This document shows positions 1-9,741 of a stretch of DNA of 64,000 bases, piece by piece; the stretch's first letter is position 1, and each line of letters starts with the position of its first letter. A model generated the notes under the pieces. It was not told the origin of the DNA. It searched no databases and saw only the letters and a program-made list of their open reading frames with translations. This stretch comes from Rhizobium indicum. Its GTDB lineage: Bacteria; Pseudomonadota; Alphaproteobacteria; Rhizobiales; Rhizobiaceae. The position numbers and the translations under genes were made by a program. Where the stretch lies: the NCBI RefSeq assembly GCF_005862305.2, contig NZ_CP054021.1, positions 2,684,501 to 2,748,500 of the forward strand, written 5' to 3'.

Positions 1-488
1 CTGGTCGGTGTTTTCGACGTCCGGCTGATGCCGATGATCACCACATCGGCATCGTTGTAATCGTCGGGCATCTGGCCGTCATCGTGATCCATGGTGAAAT
101 TCAGCGCTTCGATGCGCGCGAAGTAGCCGGCATTCATCACATGCTGAGCTCCGACCCGACGGCGCGACGGGGCGCCGAGATAGATCTGGAAGGCATTCAT
201 CACCGGCTCCAGCACATTCACCGAAGCGACACCCATCTCGATGCAGCGCTCATCGATCAGGCTCGCAAGCTCCCGGTCGACAATGGTGTAGAGCACGATG
301 CCGGGGGCGTCATCGATCGCCTGCAGAACCGGCAGCAGCTGTTTGCGATTGCGGATCAGTGGATAGACATGTTCGATCGGCTGCGCCGATCTGAACTGCG
401 CCGACGCGGCGCGCCCGGCGGAGATCAGAGTCTCTCCCGTTGAGTCAGAAATCAGATGCAGATGAAAGAAGTTCGTTCTGTTCTCCAC
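1..488 (-). CDS. ppsR: Pyruvate, phosphate dikinase / PEP synthase regulatory protein (DUF299), N-terminal part
   Basis: The minus strand reads [20 protein letters not shown] from a GTG at 488 and stays open to the window edge, so about 162 residues of a roughly 270-residue protein are seen. The visible part ends in the nucleotide-binding loop [10 protein letters not shown] typical of the bifunctional kinase/pyrophosphorylase family. This family phosphorylates and dephosphorylates a threonine of pyruvate phosphate dikinase or PEP synthase, so it sets flux between pyruvate and phosphoenolpyruvate in the cytosol. No ATG fits the family N-terminus, which decides for GTG. It is divergent from hemE across the putative origin. 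Which dikinase is the target cannot be read here; the substrate assignment rests on the family. Confidence 0.85.
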   Translation of the reverse strand, partial: MENRTNFFHLHLISDSTGETLISAGRAASAQFRSAQPIEHVYPLIRNRKQLLPVLQAIDDAPGIVLYTIVDRELASLIDERCIEMGVASVNVLEPVMNAFQIYLGAPSRRRVGAQHVMNAGYFARIEALNFTMDHDDGQMPDDYNDADVVIIGISRTSKTPT

Positions 489-889
489 GCTATTTTCCGC
501 TGCCTGTTGAAAACACTGGATGAAACAGAGCTACGGCGGCGAGGCAGTCTCCGGCAAGGGAAAACATGCCTCCTTATCCACATTTCGGATTTTGCCGAAC
601 GGTTTCGGTTGGCCCTGTGGACGATGGGGAAGGGCTGGGCTTCTTGAAAGCTCGTCCACAGCCTGTCCACAGCTATGAGAAAAATTGTCGATCCGGAAGG
701 ATTTGGAATCATTTCTGGATTCGGCTTCTCCCCGAAATTTGGACGAGATGGACAAATCTTTCCGATGTTGTTTTGCAGCCGCGCGACAAATGGCATCGGC
801 GGTGGATGGATTTTAATCCTTGATAGTCACCGACTCTAAGAAATAGAAGCCTTTTAAAATATCTTTGTTATTTTATAGGGAAGAAGCGC
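489..889. other. oriC: Putative chromosomal replication origin (oriC) between ppsR and hemE
   Basis: This 401-base gap between divergent ppsR and hemE has no credible gene. It contains a perfect DnaA box TTATCCACA at 574-582 and three one- to two-mismatch relatives: TGTGGACGA (616-624, reverse orientation), TCGTCCACA (652-660) and CTGTCCACA (663-671). The stretch from about 810 to 880 is strikingly AT-rich for this genome and could be the unwinding element. Alphaproteobacterial origins next to hemE are known from Caulobacter and Sinorhizobium, and parAB lies 8 kb away. Origin function is inferred from these features. Confidence 0.75.
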
Positions 890-1921
890 TTGAGCGATAC
901 GCGCCGAAAGATCATGAGGGTTTTGAGTGGCGAGAGTCTCTCCCCTCCTCCTCTCTGGCTGATGAGACAGGCAGGACGTTATCTCCCGGAATATCGGGAG
1001 ACACGGGCAAAGGCAGGGAGTTTTCTCGATCTCTGCTACACGCCTGAGTATGCCGTCGAAGTGACATTGCAGCCGATGCGCCGCTATGGCTTTGATGCGG
1101 CCATTCTGTTTTCCGATATCCTGGTCATTCCAGACGCAATGAAGCGAAATGTCCGGTTCACCGAGGGCCATGGCCCGGAGATGGATCCGATCGATGAAGC
1201 CGGGATCGGCAGTTTGAACGGCGAAGAGGTTGTCGATTATCTCAGGCCGGTTCTGGAGACGGTACGGCGGCTGCGTGAAGAACTGCAAGCGGAGACGACG
1301 CTGCTCGGTTTCTGCGGGGCGCCATGGACGGTTGCGACCTACATGATCGCCGGTCACGGCACGCCGGATCAGGCCCCTGCCCGTCTCTTCGCCTACAAGC
1401 ATCCCCGCGCCTTCGAGCATCTGCTGATGCTGCTTGCCGACGTATCGGCCGATTATCTCGTCGCCCAGATCGATGCCGGCGCCGATGCCGTGCAGATCTT
1501 CGATTCCTGGGCAGGTGTTCTCGGTGAGAAGGAGTTCGAGGCGTTTGCGATCAGGCCGGTTGCGCGGATGATTGCTTCCGTCAAATCACAACGGCCGCAT
1601 GCTCGCATCATCGCTTTTGCCAAGGGCGCCGGCTATCAGCTTAAGACCTATCGCCAGAAGACGGGCGCAGATGCGATCGGCCTCGATTGGTCGGTCCCGC
1701 TGGCCTTTGCAGCCGAACTTCAGAAAGACGGACCGGTTCAGGGCAACCTCGATCCGATGCGCGTCGTTGCCGGCGGCCGGGCGCTGGAGGAAGGCATCGA
1801 TGATATTCTGCAGCATCTCGGCAATGGTCCGCTGATCTTCAATCTCGGTCACGGCATTACACCGCAGGCCGATCCCGAGCATGTGCGTCTGTTGGTGGAT
1901 CGTGTGCGAGGCGGGGCGTGA
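890..1921 (+). CDS. hemE: Uroporphyrinogen decarboxylase
   Basis: HemE removes four acetate carboxyls from uroporphyrinogen III to give coproporphyrinogen III in cytosolic haem synthesis. The 343-residue product has full family length. Its N-terminal signature [16 protein letters not shown] (about residues 20-36) carries the substrate-contacting arginines, followed by [10 protein letters not shown] and later [13 protein letters not shown]. The start is a TTG at 890, preceded at about nine bases by AGGGA (877-881); no in-frame ATG would keep the conserved N-terminus. The stop overlaps a possible GTG start of hemJ, so the two are almost certainly co-transcribed. The gene leads away from the putative origin. 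Confidence 0.96.
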   Translation: MSDTRRKIMRVLSGESLSPPPLWLMRQAGRYLPEYRETRAKAGSFLDLCYTPEYAVEVTLQPMRRYGFDAAILFSDILVIPDAMKRNVRFTEGHGPEMDPIDEAGIGSLNGEEVVDYLRPVLETVRRLREELQAETTLLGFCGAPWTVATYMIAGHGTPDQAPARLFAYKHPRAFEHLLMLLADVSADYLVAQIDAGADAVQIFDSWAGVLGEKEFEAFAIRPVARMIASVKSQRPHARIIAFAKGAGYQLKTYRQKTGADAIGLDWSVPLAFAAELQKDGPVQGNLDPMRVVAGGRALEEGIDDILQHLGNGPLIFNLGHGITPQADPEHVRLLVDRVRGGA

Positions 1922-1923
1922 CG

Positions 1924-2460
1924 ATGGAAAAGCAGACCGATCGGAGGTCTGGCGCTTACGCCCGGCGCCGGGCTCATTTTGCGCTGGCCTTCTTTGCGCT
2001 GATGGCGGTCGGGCTTTTTGCCTGGAACCCCGATAATCTCTACCTCTGGGTCAAGGCGCTGCACATCATCGCGGTCATTTCCTGGATGGCCGGGCTGTTT
2101 TACATGCCGAGGCTGTTCATCTATCACACCGATGCGGAGCCCGGCTCGGTGCAGTCGGAAACCTTCAAGGTGATGGAGCGTCGGCTGCTTCGGATCATCA
2201 TGACGCCGGCGATGATGTTGACGTGGATTTTCGGCCTCTATCTCGCCTGGTCGGTTTATGGATTCCAGGGCGGCTGGCTGCATGCCAAGATCGGTCTCGT
2301 CGTATTGCTGACCGCTGTTCATATGTTCTTCAGCCGCGCCGTCGGAGCGTTCGAGCGGGATGAAAATCGCCGCTCGGCGCGTTATTGGCGGTTCATGAAC
2401 GAGGCCCCGACAGTGCTGATGATCCTGATCGTCATCCTCGTCGTGGTGAAGCCGTTCTGA
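1924..2460 (+). CDS. hemJ: Protoporphyrinogen IX oxidase HemJ (UPF0093 membrane protein)
   Basis: HemJ oxidises protoporphyrinogen IX to protoporphyrin IX in the inner membrane and replaces HemG/HemY in most alphaproteobacteria. The 178-residue protein has four or five hydrophobic helices. It shows the family blocks WVKALHIIAVISWMAGLFYMPRLF (first half, with the conserved His) and RYWRFMNEAPT near the C-terminus. An in-frame GTG at 1918 overlapping the hemE stop is an alternative start adding two residues. Placement directly behind hemE puts two haem enzymes in one operon. A small inverted repeat follows the stop. Confidence 0.9.
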   Translation: MEKQTDRRSGAYARRRAHFALAFFALMAVGLFAWNPDNLYLWVKALHIIAVISWMAGLFYMPRLFIYHTDAEPGSVQSETFKVMERRLLRIIMTPAMMLTWIFGLYLAWSVYGFQGGWLHAKIGLVVLLTAVHMFFSRAVGAFERDENRRSARYWRFMNEAPTVLMILIVILVVVKPF

Positions 2461-2476
2461 GGAAAATCGTCCTCAG
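2457..2476 (+). terminator. Possible hairpin terminator after hemJ
   Basis: CTGAGGA (2457-2463) and TCCTCAG (2470-2476) form a 7-bp stem with loop AAATCG, overlapping the hemJ stop and followed by the T-rich GTTAAATTTG. The stem is short, so termination is only suggested. The 180 bases from here to rho contain no other clear signal and form the rho leader/promoter region. Confidence 0.4.
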
Positions 2477-2657
2477 GTTAAATTTGCTTCATTTTAAGCA
2501 GCCCTCTTGCGGCAGCGATTGCGAGTCGCTATTTTCCGCGCATCTCATCTACGTGGCATGTGTGTAGAGTTCAGTCGTCTGCGAGCCCTTTCGCGGTACC
2601 GAATACGACCCAACATCGCCTTTCCCCTTTGAAATTAAAAAGAGTATTGGTCACTTC

Positions 2658-3923
2658 ATGGCTGAAATGAAGCTTCAGGAACTTAAGAGTAAATCCCCGA
2701 CGGATCTGCTGGCATTTGCCGAATCGCTCGAGGTCGAGAACGCAAGCACGATGCGCAAGCAGGAGCTGATGTTTGCGATCCTCAAGATGCTTGCCAGCCA
2801 GGATGTTGAAATCATCGGCGAAGGCGTCGTCGAAGTGCTGCAGGACGGTTTCGGCTTCCTGCGGTCGCCCAATGCGAACTACCTACCAGGCCCGGATGAT
2901 ATTTATATCTCCCCGTCGCAGATCCGCCGTTTCTCGCTGAAAACCGGCGATACCGTCGAAGGCCCGATCCGTGGACCGAAGGAAGGCGAGCGCTATTTCG
3001 CGCTGCTCAAGGTCAACACCATCAATTTCGACGATCCGGAACAGATCCGGCACAAGGTTCATTTCGACAATCTGACGCCGCTCTATCCAAACGAGCGCTT
3101 CAAGATGGAACTCGATATTCCGACCACCAAGGATCTGTCGCCACGTGTGATCGACCTGGTAGCGCCGCTCGGCAAGGGCCAGCGTGGATTGATCGTCGCG
3201 CCGCCGCGTACCGGTAAAACCGTGTTGTTGCAGAACATCGCGCATTCGATCACCGCCAATCATCCGGAGTGCTATCTGATCGTCCTGCTGATAGATGAAC
3301 GCCCCGAAGAAGTGACCGACATGCAGCGCTCGGTTCGCGGCGAGGTTATCTCCTCGACCTTCGACGAACCAGCCGTCCGTCACGTGCAGGTGGCCGAGAT
3401 GGTCATCGAGAAAGCCAAGCGTCTTGTCGAACACGGACGCGACGTTGTCATCCTGCTCGATTCGATCACGCGCTTGGGCCGTGCCTACAACACGGTCGTT
3501 CCCTCGTCAGGCAAGGTCCTGACCGGCGGTGTGGACGCCAACGCTCTGCAGCGGCCGAAGCGCTTCTTCGGCGCGGCGCGTAACATCGAGGAAGGCGGCT
3601 CTTTGACGATCATCGCGACCGCGCTGATCGATACCGGCAGCCGCATGGACGAAGTGATCTTTGAAGAATTCAAGGGCACGGGCAACTCGGAAATCGTCCT
3701 CGATCGCAAGGTCGCCGATAAGCGCATCTTCCCGGCCATGGACATCCTGAAATCCGGTACGCGCAAGGAGGACCTTCTGGTTCCGCGCCAGGATCTGCAG
3801 AAGATCTTCGTGCTCCGCCGCATCCTTGCTCCGATGGGCACGACCGATGCGGTCGAATTCCTGATCGACAAGCTCAAGCAGACGAAAAACAATTCCGACT
3901 TCTTCGAATCGATGAACACTTAA
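2658..3923 (+). CDS. rho: Transcription termination factor Rho
   Basis: Rho is the hexameric RNA-dependent ATPase helicase that ends transcription of untranslated RNA. The 421 residues match the usual 418-425. An N-terminal SAP-like helical region is followed by the cold-shock RNA-binding fold with the RNP1-type motif DGFGFLRSP (about 57-65). The ATPase core has the P-loop APPRTGKT (about 181-188), the Walker B region [16 protein letters not shown] and the R-loop segment [24 protein letters not shown]. Start ATG 2658 is used; a second ATG lies three codons downstream. A strong hairpin terminator follows, so it is probably a single-gene unit. Confidence 0.97.
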   Translation: MAEMKLQELKSKSPTDLLAFAESLEVENASTMRKQELMFAILKMLASQDVEIIGEGVVEVLQDGFGFLRSPNANYLPGPDDIYISPSQIRRFSLKTGDTVEGPIRGPKEGERYFALLKVNTINFDDPEQIRHKVHFDNLTPLYPNERFKMELDIPTTKDLSPRVIDLVAPLGKGQRGLIVAPPRTGKTVLLQNIAHSITANHPECYLIVLLIDERPEEVTDMQRSVRGEVISSTFDEPAVRHVQVAEMVIEKAKRLVEHGRDVVILLDSITRLGRAYNTVVPSSGKVLTGGVDANALQRPKRFFGAARNIEEGGSLTIIATALIDTGSRMDEVIFEEFKGTGNSEIVLDRKVADKRIFPAMDILKSGTRKEDLLVPRQDLQKIFVLRRILAPMGTTDAVEFLIDKLKQTKNNSDFFESMNT

Positions 3924-3944
3924 TCCTTAGCCGGATTCACCCTT

Positions 3945-3983
3945 AAAGCTGGAGGCATCGTCACGATGCCTCCAGCTTTTCTG
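3945..3983 (+). terminator. Rho-independent terminator of rho
   Basis: A perfect 16-bp stem (AAAGCTGGAGGCATCG at 3945-3960 with its complement at 3964-3979) closes a three-base TCA loop and runs into TTTTCTG. It lies 20 bases after the rho stop codon. Confidence 0.92.
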
Positions 3984-4027
3984 TTTGAGAGGAATCGATT
4001 TCGATTCCATCCGATGAACCAGGCGTT

Positions 4028-5347
4028 ATGGCCATGTTGAATGATACCATATATGCGCTATCGAGCGGTGCCCTGCCGTCGGGTGTTTCAGTCGTTCGAA
4101 TCAGCGGCCCGCTGACCAAAGACATATTGGTGAAGCTCGTGGGGTCCGTTCCGGTAGCCCGGCGTGCGTCTTACCGAACGATTCGAGCTCGTAACAATCA
4201 GCCGATCGATAGCGGCCTGGTGCTGTTTTTTCCTGCTCCAAATTCGTTTACCGGCGAGGATGTTGCCGAGTTGCAGATCCACGGCAGCAGAGCCGTGCTG
4301 GCGGCGCTGTTTCACGCGCTTGGCGATATTCCGGGTGTTCGGATGGCGGTTGAAGGCGAGTTCTCCCGCCGGGCTTTCGAGAATGGCAAGCTTGATCTCG
4401 TTGAGGTGGAAGGGTTGGCCGATCTCATCGGCGCCGAGACCGAAATGCAGAGGCGCCTTGCGGTCGAACATAGCGCAGGCGGGCTTTCCGCAGTTTACGA
4501 TTCGTGGGCGGAACGATTAACGCGTGCCCGCGCGCTGATCGAGGCGGAGCTTGATTTCCCCGACGAGGATGACGTTCCAGGGTCGGTATCGGATGCGGTC
4601 TGGGCCGATATGGCGAAGCTTCGCAGTGATATCGGGGATCATCTGGCGGCGGCTTCGGCCGGCGAGATCATCCGAGACGGCTTCAAGGTGGTCATCGCCG
4701 GCGCTCCGAATGCTGGAAAGTCGAGCCTGTTGAACGCTTTGGCACGTCGAGACGTGGCAATCGTGACGGAGATTGCCGGAACCACCCGCGATGTCCTGCA
4801 GGTTGATCTCGATATTGATGGTTACCTGATCAAGCTCTATGACACTGCGGGTCTTCGCGAGGCGGAAGACAAAGTCGAGATGGAAGGTGTGCGGCGCGCG
4901 CGTGTGGCACTGCGTGATGCTGATCTTGTCCTGTTGCTGGTCGACATGACGAAACCGCTGATTCCCGACGACTTGGAGCAGTCCTCTCCGCATGTTACTG
5001 TCGGGACAAAGATGGATCTGACCGAAGTCGCTTCGAGTCGGTATGATCTGCAGATTTCGACCGCGACGGGTGATGGTCTGCCGGAACTACGGCGGTTGAT
5101 CGGCGACATCGTTGAGAGACGTTGTGCTGGCCTGTCTATGGCAATCCCCAGCCGGCAGCGGCATAAGGATTCGCTAGCGAAATGTTTAGTGGCGATTGAT
5201 GCGGCCATATCGCAGACGGATGTGAATCTTGAACTGCGGACCGAGGAGCTGCGAATTGCGGCTGAGTATTTGGGCAGAATTACCGGACGAGTGGATGTCG
5301 AACAGTTGCTCGGGGTGATCTTCTCCGAATTTTGTATTGGCAAATGA
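4028..5347 (+). CDS. mnmE: tRNA uridine-5-carboxymethylaminomethyl modification GTPase MnmE
   Basis: MnmE works with MnmG to install (carboxymethyl)aminomethyl groups on wobble U34 of tRNAs. The 439 residues show the N-terminal folate-binding domain (DTIYALSSG start; [15 protein letters not shown]) and a helical domain interrupted by a Ras-like G domain. G1 is GAPNAGKSS (about 227-235), the G2 region is AGTTRD and G3 is DTAG. The C-terminus is the catalytic FCIGK. The G4 position reads TKMD instead of the usual NKxD, which could weaken guanine specificity. The stop codon lies inside a parS-like palindrome, and partner mnmG begins 73 bases on. Start ATG 4028; ATG 4034 is possible. Confidence 0.96.
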   Translation: MAMLNDTIYALSSGALPSGVSVVRISGPLTKDILVKLVGSVPVARRASYRTIRARNNQPIDSGLVLFFPAPNSFTGEDVAELQIHGSRAVLAALFHALGDIPGVRMAVEGEFSRRAFENGKLDLVEVEGLADLIGAETEMQRRLAVEHSAGGLSAVYDSWAERLTRARALIEAELDFPDEDDVPGSVSDAVWADMAKLRSDIGDHLAAASAGEIIRDGFKVVIAGAPNAGKSSLLNALARRDVAIVTEIAGTTRDVLQVDLDIDGYLIKLYDTAGLREAEDKVEMEGVRRARVALRDADLVLLLVDMTKPLIPDDLEQSSPHVTVGTKMDLTEVASSRYDLQISTATGDGLPELRRLIGDIVERRCAGLSMAIPSRQRHKDSLAKCLVAIDAAISQTDVNLELRTEELRIAAEYLGRITGRVDVEQLLGVIFSEFCIGK

Positions 5348-5360
5348 TTCACGTGAAACC
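5345..5360. promoter_or_regulatory. parS: parS-like ParB binding site 1 (14/16 match)
   Basis: TGATTCACGTGAAACC differs from the parS consensus TGTTTCACGTGAAACA at two positions and keeps the CACGTG core. It overlaps the mnmE stop codon. Confidence 0.65.
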
Positions 5361-5381
5361 TTTGGAGCTAAAGGGCTGTAC

Positions 5382-5397
5382 GGTTTCACGTGAAACG
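5382..5397. promoter_or_regulatory. parS: parS ParB binding site 2 (14/16 match, perfect 14-base palindrome)
   Basis: GGTTTCACGTGAAACG contains the uninterrupted palindrome GTTTCACGTGAAAC. It lies between mnmE and mnmG, 37 bases from site 1. Confidence 0.85.
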
Positions 5398-5419
5398 CCT
5401 GCCGGATATGGAGTCATGA

Positions 5420-7297
5420 ATGACGGATAATGTCTTCGATGTGATTGTAATCGGCGGGGGCCATGCCGGGTCGGAGGCTGCCAGCGCAGCTGCGCGCCTT
5501 GGGGCAAAAACCGCTCTGATTACGCATAGGCGGGACACGATCGGAGTCATGTCCTGTAATCCGGCGATTGGCGGGCTGGGCAAGGGCCATCTGGTTCGCG
5601 AGATCGACGCGATGGATGGCCTGATGGGTCGCGTCGCCGATGTTGCAGGCATTCAATTCAGGATGCTCAACAAGAAGAAAGGCGCGGCTGTCCGAGGACC
5701 GCGGACGCAGGCCGATCGAAAGCTTTATCGCCTGGCAATGCTGGCGGCGATCGAAGCGACGCCGGACCTGGATATCATCGAAGGCGATGCGTTTGATCTG
5801 GACGTTGTCGATGGTTGCGTCGCCGGCGTGATCATGAAGGATGGTCGAACCCTGAAAGCGCCGGCAGTGGTTTTGACCACTGGAACCTTTCTGCGCGGTC
5901 TTATTCATATCGGGTCGGAAAAGACACCGGCCGGGCGTGTCGGTGAAGCGCCGTCGATCGGATTGTCTGCAACTCTCGCCCGCCTGGGACTGCGGCTGGG
6001 ACGTCTGAAGACCGGCACACCCGCCCGGCTGGACGGAAAGACGATCGACTGGCAATCCGTCGGTCGACAGGGAGCTGACGAGGAGCTTGTCCCCTTCTCC
6101 TTCATGACCGACACGATTACCACGCCACAAATCGAATGCGGGGTCACCAGGACGACCGAAGCGACCCACCGCATCATTGTCGACAACATTATGCGCTCGG
6201 CAATGTATTCCGGGCAGATCGAAGGCGTCGGGCCTCGTTATTGCCCGTCGATCGAAGACAAGCTGGTGAAATTCGGAGAGCGGGATGGACATCAGGTCTT
6301 TCTCGAACCCGAGGGACTGGACGATGACACGGTCTATCCGAACGGAATTTCTACCTCCCTGCCGGCGGAGGTCCAGGCAGACTTCATCAAAACCATTCCC
6401 GGCCTCGAAGCGGCAAGAATACTGCAACCGGGCTATGCAATCGAATATGATCATGTCGATCCGAGAGAGTTGACTCCATCGCTGGAGGTCAAACGGTTGA
6501 GAGGCTTGTTTCTCGCCGGCCAGATCAATGGTACCACCGGATATGAAGAGGCGGGCGCGCAGGGATTGGCAGCCGGGCTGAATGCTGCATTGCGAAGCAG
6601 CGATTCGGAACCGTTCCATTTCAGTCGGACGAATTCTTATATTGGCGTCATGATCGACGATCTCACCTCGCGAGGCGTTACGGAACCGTATCGAATGTTT
6701 ACATCGCGTGCGGAGTATCGACTGAGTTTGCGGGCTGACAACGCCGATATGCGCTTGACGCCGCTGGCCATGCGGCTTGGATGCGTCAATGGCGAACGAG
6801 TGCAGCGACTCACATCCTATCAAGCAGAGATCGAAACCAGTCGGGCGCTGTTGCAGTCGCTGGCGGTTACACCGAATGAGGCGCGCCGCGCTGGCCTGAA
6901 TATCAATCTCGATGGACAGCGCCGAACTGCGTATGATTTACTGTCCTATCCGAATTATGATTTCGCCGCGCTCCGCCTTGTTTGGCCGGAGAAGCTGGGC
7001 ATGATTGGACCGAAAGTCGCGGAAGCACTGGAAATTGAGGCTGGGTATTCGGTTTACCTCGATCGACAAGCCACGGCGATCAAAGATCAGCAACGCGACG
7101 AGGAGCGGCAGATACCGCTTGATTTCAGCTATGACGCGCTGTCCGGTCTCTCGAACGAGCTGAAGGTCAAGCTCAGCGCTGCTCGCCCTTTCAATATTGC
7201 CCAGGCTGCAATCGTTGAAGGGATGACGCCGGCGGCAATCGCATTGCTGCTCGTGCATTTGCGTCGACTATCCCCTGCCGAGCGCCATAGCGCTTGA
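5420..7297 (+). CDS. mnmG: tRNA uridine-5-carboxymethylaminomethyl modification enzyme MnmG (GidA)
   Basis: MnmG is the FAD- and NADH-dependent partner of MnmE in wobble-uridine modification. The 625 residues begin with the Rossmann FAD motif [14 protein letters not shown] (about 9-22), then [23 protein letters not shown], which holds the conserved family cysteine. [12 protein letters not shown] and GTFLRG follow. The middle block [21 protein letters not shown] and the C-terminal tRNA-binding domain are complete. The gene is preceded by parS site 2 and followed after 25 bases by rsmG, the classical mnmE-mnmG-rsmG-parA-parB origin operon. ATG 5420 fits the conserved N-terminus. Confidence 0.97.
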   Translation: MTDNVFDVIVIGGGHAGSEAASAAARLGAKTALITHRRDTIGVMSCNPAIGGLGKGHLVREIDAMDGLMGRVADVAGIQFRMLNKKKGAAVRGPRTQADRKLYRLAMLAAIEATPDLDIIEGDAFDLDVVDGCVAGVIMKDGRTLKAPAVVLTTGTFLRGLIHIGSEKTPAGRVGEAPSIGLSATLARLGLRLGRLKTGTPARLDGKTIDWQSVGRQGADEELVPFSFMTDTITTPQIECGVTRTTEATHRIIVDNIMRSAMYSGQIEGVGPRYCPSIEDKLVKFGERDGHQVFLEPEGLDDDTVYPNGISTSLPAEVQADFIKTIPGLEAARILQPGYAIEYDHVDPRELTPSLEVKRLRGLFLAGQINGTTGYEEAGAQGLAAGLNAALRSSDSEPFHFSRTNSYIGVMIDDLTSRGVTEPYRMFTSRAEYRLSLRADNADMRLTPLAMRLGCVNGERVQRLTSYQAEIETSRALLQSLAVTPNEARRAGLNINLDGQRRTAYDLLSYPNYDFAALRLVWPEKLGMIGPKVAEALEIEAGYSVYLDRQATAIKDQQRDEERQIPLDFSYDALSGLSNELKVKLSAARPFNIAQAAIVEGMTPAAIALLLVHLRRLSPAERHSA

Positions 7298-7322
7298 TTA
7301 CAAGATTTGAGAGTCTTTCAGA

Positions 7323-7940
7323 ATGGAATTAAACGGTTTGCGTGTTTCACGTGAAACACAGGAACGGTTGCAACACTTTGCAGCGCTGTTTCAGAAGTGG
7401 GCAAAAGCAATCAATCTGGTGGCGCCGTCGACACTCGATGATCTATGGCACCGGCACATCGCTGATAGCAGTCAGGTCTTTCAGATTCATCCTCAACCGA
7501 TTACCTGGGTTGACCTCGGCAGTGGGGGCGGCTTTCCCGGCGTTATTACGGCGATTTTTCTAGCCGAGCTGCAAGGTGGATGGGTCCATCTGGTCGAAAG
7601 CAACCATAAAAAGGCAGCGTTTCTGCGGACAGCGCTGCGGGAGACAAATGCGCGCGGCAGCGTTCATAGCATTCGAATCGAAGATGCTTATACGGAGGTT
7701 GGCGAATGTGACGCGATTTCAGCGCGTGCCCTTGCGGATCTTGATTCGCTCATCGGATATTCATCGCCTTGGATGTTTGGCAAGGAAAATTGTCGTGGCT
7801 TCTTTCACAAAGGCCGGGATTACCGGAAGGAAATCGACAAAGCACGTGGTCGGTGGGAATTCGATCTGTTAGAACATAAGAGCGCCGTCGAGCAGGAATC
7901 TGTTATTTTGGAAGTATCAAATCTCCGGCGCTTGGTTTAA
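7323..7940 (+). CDS. rsmG: 16S rRNA (guanine527-N7)-methyltransferase RsmG (GidB)
   Basis: RsmG methylates N7 of G527 in 16S rRNA; its loss gives low-level streptomycin resistance in several bacteria. The 205 residues carry the SAM-binding glycine motif [10 protein letters not shown] (about 62-71) and [15 protein letters not shown], with ISARALADL in the catalytic region. The codons for residues 7-11 (V-S-R-E-T) are themselves the perfect parS palindrome, so the protein N-terminus is constrained by the segregation site. parA starts 20 bases downstream. Confidence 0.95.
   Translation: MELNGLRVSRETQERLQHFAALFQKWAKAINLVAPSTLDDLWHRHIADSSQVFQIHPQPITWVDLGSGGGFPGVITAIFLAELQGGWVHLVESNHKKAAFLRTALRETNARGSVHSIRIEDAYTEVGECDAISARALADLDSLIGYSSPWMFGKENCRGFFHKGRDYRKEIDKARGRWEFDLLEHKSAVEQESVILEVSNLRRLV
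7343..7358. promoter_or_regulatory. parS: Perfect parS site inside rsmG
   Basis: TGTTTCACGTGAAACA matches the 16-base parS consensus at every position. It lies within codons 7-12 of rsmG, about 600 bases upstream of parA. It is the best candidate for the main ParB loading site. Confidence 0.95.
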
Positions 7941-7959
7941 CAGATCGGATATTGCGGCA

Positions 7960-8754
7960 ATGGCTGGCGAACGACATCGGATTATCACCATCGCAAATCA
8001 GAAGGGTGGCGTTGGTAAGACGACCACAGCAATTAACCTGGCAACGGCGCTTGCTGCTATCGGCGAGCGTGTCTTGATCGTCGATCTCGACCCGCAGGGC
8101 AATGCCAGCACCGGCCTCGGTATCGATCGTCGTGATCGCAAGCTTTCCTCCTACGATCTGATGGTTGGTGATCGTGGGATCCCCGAAGTGACCCTCGAAA
8201 CAGCGGTTCCTAATCTGTTTATCGTCCCGTCGACGATGGATCTTCTTGGCATCGAGATGGAAATCTCGCAGCAGAGCGATCGGGTGTTCAAATTGCGGAA
8301 AGCGCTGTCTTCGCCCGAAGCCATGGCGTTTTCTTATATTCTTCTGGATTGCCCGCCGTCGTTCAATCTGCTGACGATGAATGCCATGGCGGCAGCGCAT
8401 TCGGTCCTCGTTCCGCTGCAATGCGAATTCTTTGCGCTGGAGGGATTGAGCCAGCTGCTCGAGACCGTCAGCCAGGTTCGCCGGACAGTTAACCCGCGTC
8501 TGGATATTCAGGGTATCGTCTTGACGATGTTCGATGCGCGCAACAATCTTGCCCAGCAGGTTGTCAATGACGTGCGTACGCATCTCGGGGACAAGGTTTA
8601 CCACACGTTAATTCCGCGCAACGTCCGGGTTTCCGAGGCGCCGTCCTACGGTAAGCCGGCTATTCTCTATGACTTGAAGTGCGCGGGCAGTCAGGCCTAT
8701 CTGCAGCTGGCCTCCGAGGTCATCCAGCGAGAACGCCAAAGACTGGCCGCGTGA
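7960..8754 (+). CDS. parA: Chromosome partitioning ATPase ParA
   Basis: ParA is the Walker-type ATPase that moves ParB-parS complexes and so segregates replicated origins. The 264-residue product starts with the deviant Walker A motif QKGGVGKTTTAINLA (about 14-28). Walker A' follows as VLIVDLDPQGNAS and Walker B as YILLDCPPS. The protein is of the short chromosomal type without an N-terminal helix-turn-helix domain. It lies between rsmG and parB in the same direction with a 32-base gap to parB. Four parS-like sites occur in the window. Confidence 0.97.
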   Translation: MAGERHRIITIANQKGGVGKTTTAINLATALAAIGERVLIVDLDPQGNASTGLGIDRRDRKLSSYDLMVGDRGIPEVTLETAVPNLFIVPSTMDLLGIEMEISQQSDRVFKLRKALSSPEAMAFSYILLDCPPSFNLLTMNAMAAAHSVLVPLQCEFFALEGLSQLLETVSQVRRTVNPRLDIQGIVLTMFDARNNLAQQVVNDVRTHLGDKVYHTLIPRNVRVSEAPSYGKPAILYDLKCAGSQAYLQLASEVIQRERQRLAA

Positions 8755-8786
8755 TATCATTTTAGGGGTGTAGGTGAGTGTAGATC

Positions 8787-9668
8787 ATGAATGACGATGT
8801 ATCAAAGAGGCGATTGGGCCGCGGCCTTGCGGCGCTGATTGGTGAAATGGATCAGCCTGTCCCGGTGGAAGCCGAGCGGACTATCAGCGCCGACAGAATG
8901 ATCCCGATCGAGTTCGTCAGCCGTAACCCCCGCAATCCCCGTCGGTTCTTCGATGACTCCGAGCTGCACGATCTCGCAAGCTCCATTCGTCAACACGGTA
9001 TCGTTCAGCCGATTGTTGTGCGGACGATGTCGCGGGATCGATATGAAATTATCGCCGGCGAACGACGCTGGCGCGCAGCTCAGCTTGCCGGGCTGATCGA
9101 GATTCCCGTCATTATCCGTGATGTGGATGATAAGACGGCGCTGGAAATCGCCATTGTCGAAAACGTACAGCGCGCGGATCTCAATGCCCTCGAAGAGGCC
9201 TTGGGTTATGAGCAGCTTATCGCGGAATACGGCTACACCCAGAACGACCTCGGCGAAATCATCGGTAAAAGCCGCAGCCATGTTGCCAACTCGTTGCGCC
9301 TGTTGAAATTGCCTGATCCGGTTCGCGATCTGCTTGCCGCCGGCAGCCTATCGGCTGGGCACGCGCGCGCATTGGTTTCGACATCCGACCCGGCAAGTCT
9401 TGCCCGTACGATCGTTGCCAAGGGCATGTCGGTGCGTGACGCAGAAAAGCTGGCGCAAAACAATATCAAGGCACAATCGGAGCCACAGCAGGCGGCCTTG
9501 CGGCGAGATCAGAAAGATTCCGACACGCTGGCGCTGGAACGGACGCTTTCCGATGCACTCGGCCTTGATGTTGCGATCAATCACAAGGCAAGCGGCGGCC
9601 AGATTAAAATTTCCTATAAGTCGCTAGAGCAGCTCGAGGAAATCTGCCGCTTGCTCGAGAGGCGTTAG
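8787..9668 (+). CDS. parB: Chromosome partitioning CTPase/DNA-binding protein ParB
   Basis: ParB loads at parS, hydrolyses CTP and spreads as a sliding clamp to form the origin partition complex. The 293 residues show the N-terminal ParA-stimulating segment KRRLGRGLAALIGE (about 7-20) and the clamp motif IIAGERRWRAAQLAG (about 90-104). ENVQRADLNALEEA and the helix-turn-helix YTQNDLGEIIGKSRSHVANSLRLLKL (about 150-175) follow, and the C-terminal dimerisation region is present. The TAG stop overlaps the first bases of a palindromic repeat that could end the operon. Confidence 0.97.
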   Translation: MNDDVSKRRLGRGLAALIGEMDQPVPVEAERTISADRMIPIEFVSRNPRNPRRFFDDSELHDLASSIRQHGIVQPIVVRTMSRDRYEIIAGERRWRAAQLAGLIEIPVIIRDVDDKTALEIAIVENVQRADLNALEEALGYEQLIAEYGYTQNDLGEIIGKSRSHVANSLRLLKLPDPVRDLLAAGSLSAGHARALVSTSDPASLARTIVAKGMSVRDAEKLAQNNIKAQSEPQQAALRRDQKDSDTLALERTLSDALGLDVAINHKASGGQIKISYKSLEQLEEICRLLERR

Positions 9669-9718
9669 AGCACCGACGCTCTAACTTCTTGAAACAACGC
9701 ATCGTGCTTTCCGAAACA
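9664..9718. repeat. Palindromic intergenic repeat element (short variant) at the end of parB
   Basis: GTTAGAGC (9664-9671) pairs with GCTCTAAC (9678-9685). It is followed by TTCTTGAAACAACGCATCGTGCTTTCCGAAACATG, split here by description only: a TTGAA block, a GCAT block and a CCGAAA block in the same order as in the longer copies at 46396, 47252 and 52578. The hairpin supplies the TAG stop of parB and may act as its terminator. Confidence 0.6.
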
Positions 9719-9741
9719 TGATTATTGGGCCGACGTGCTGG

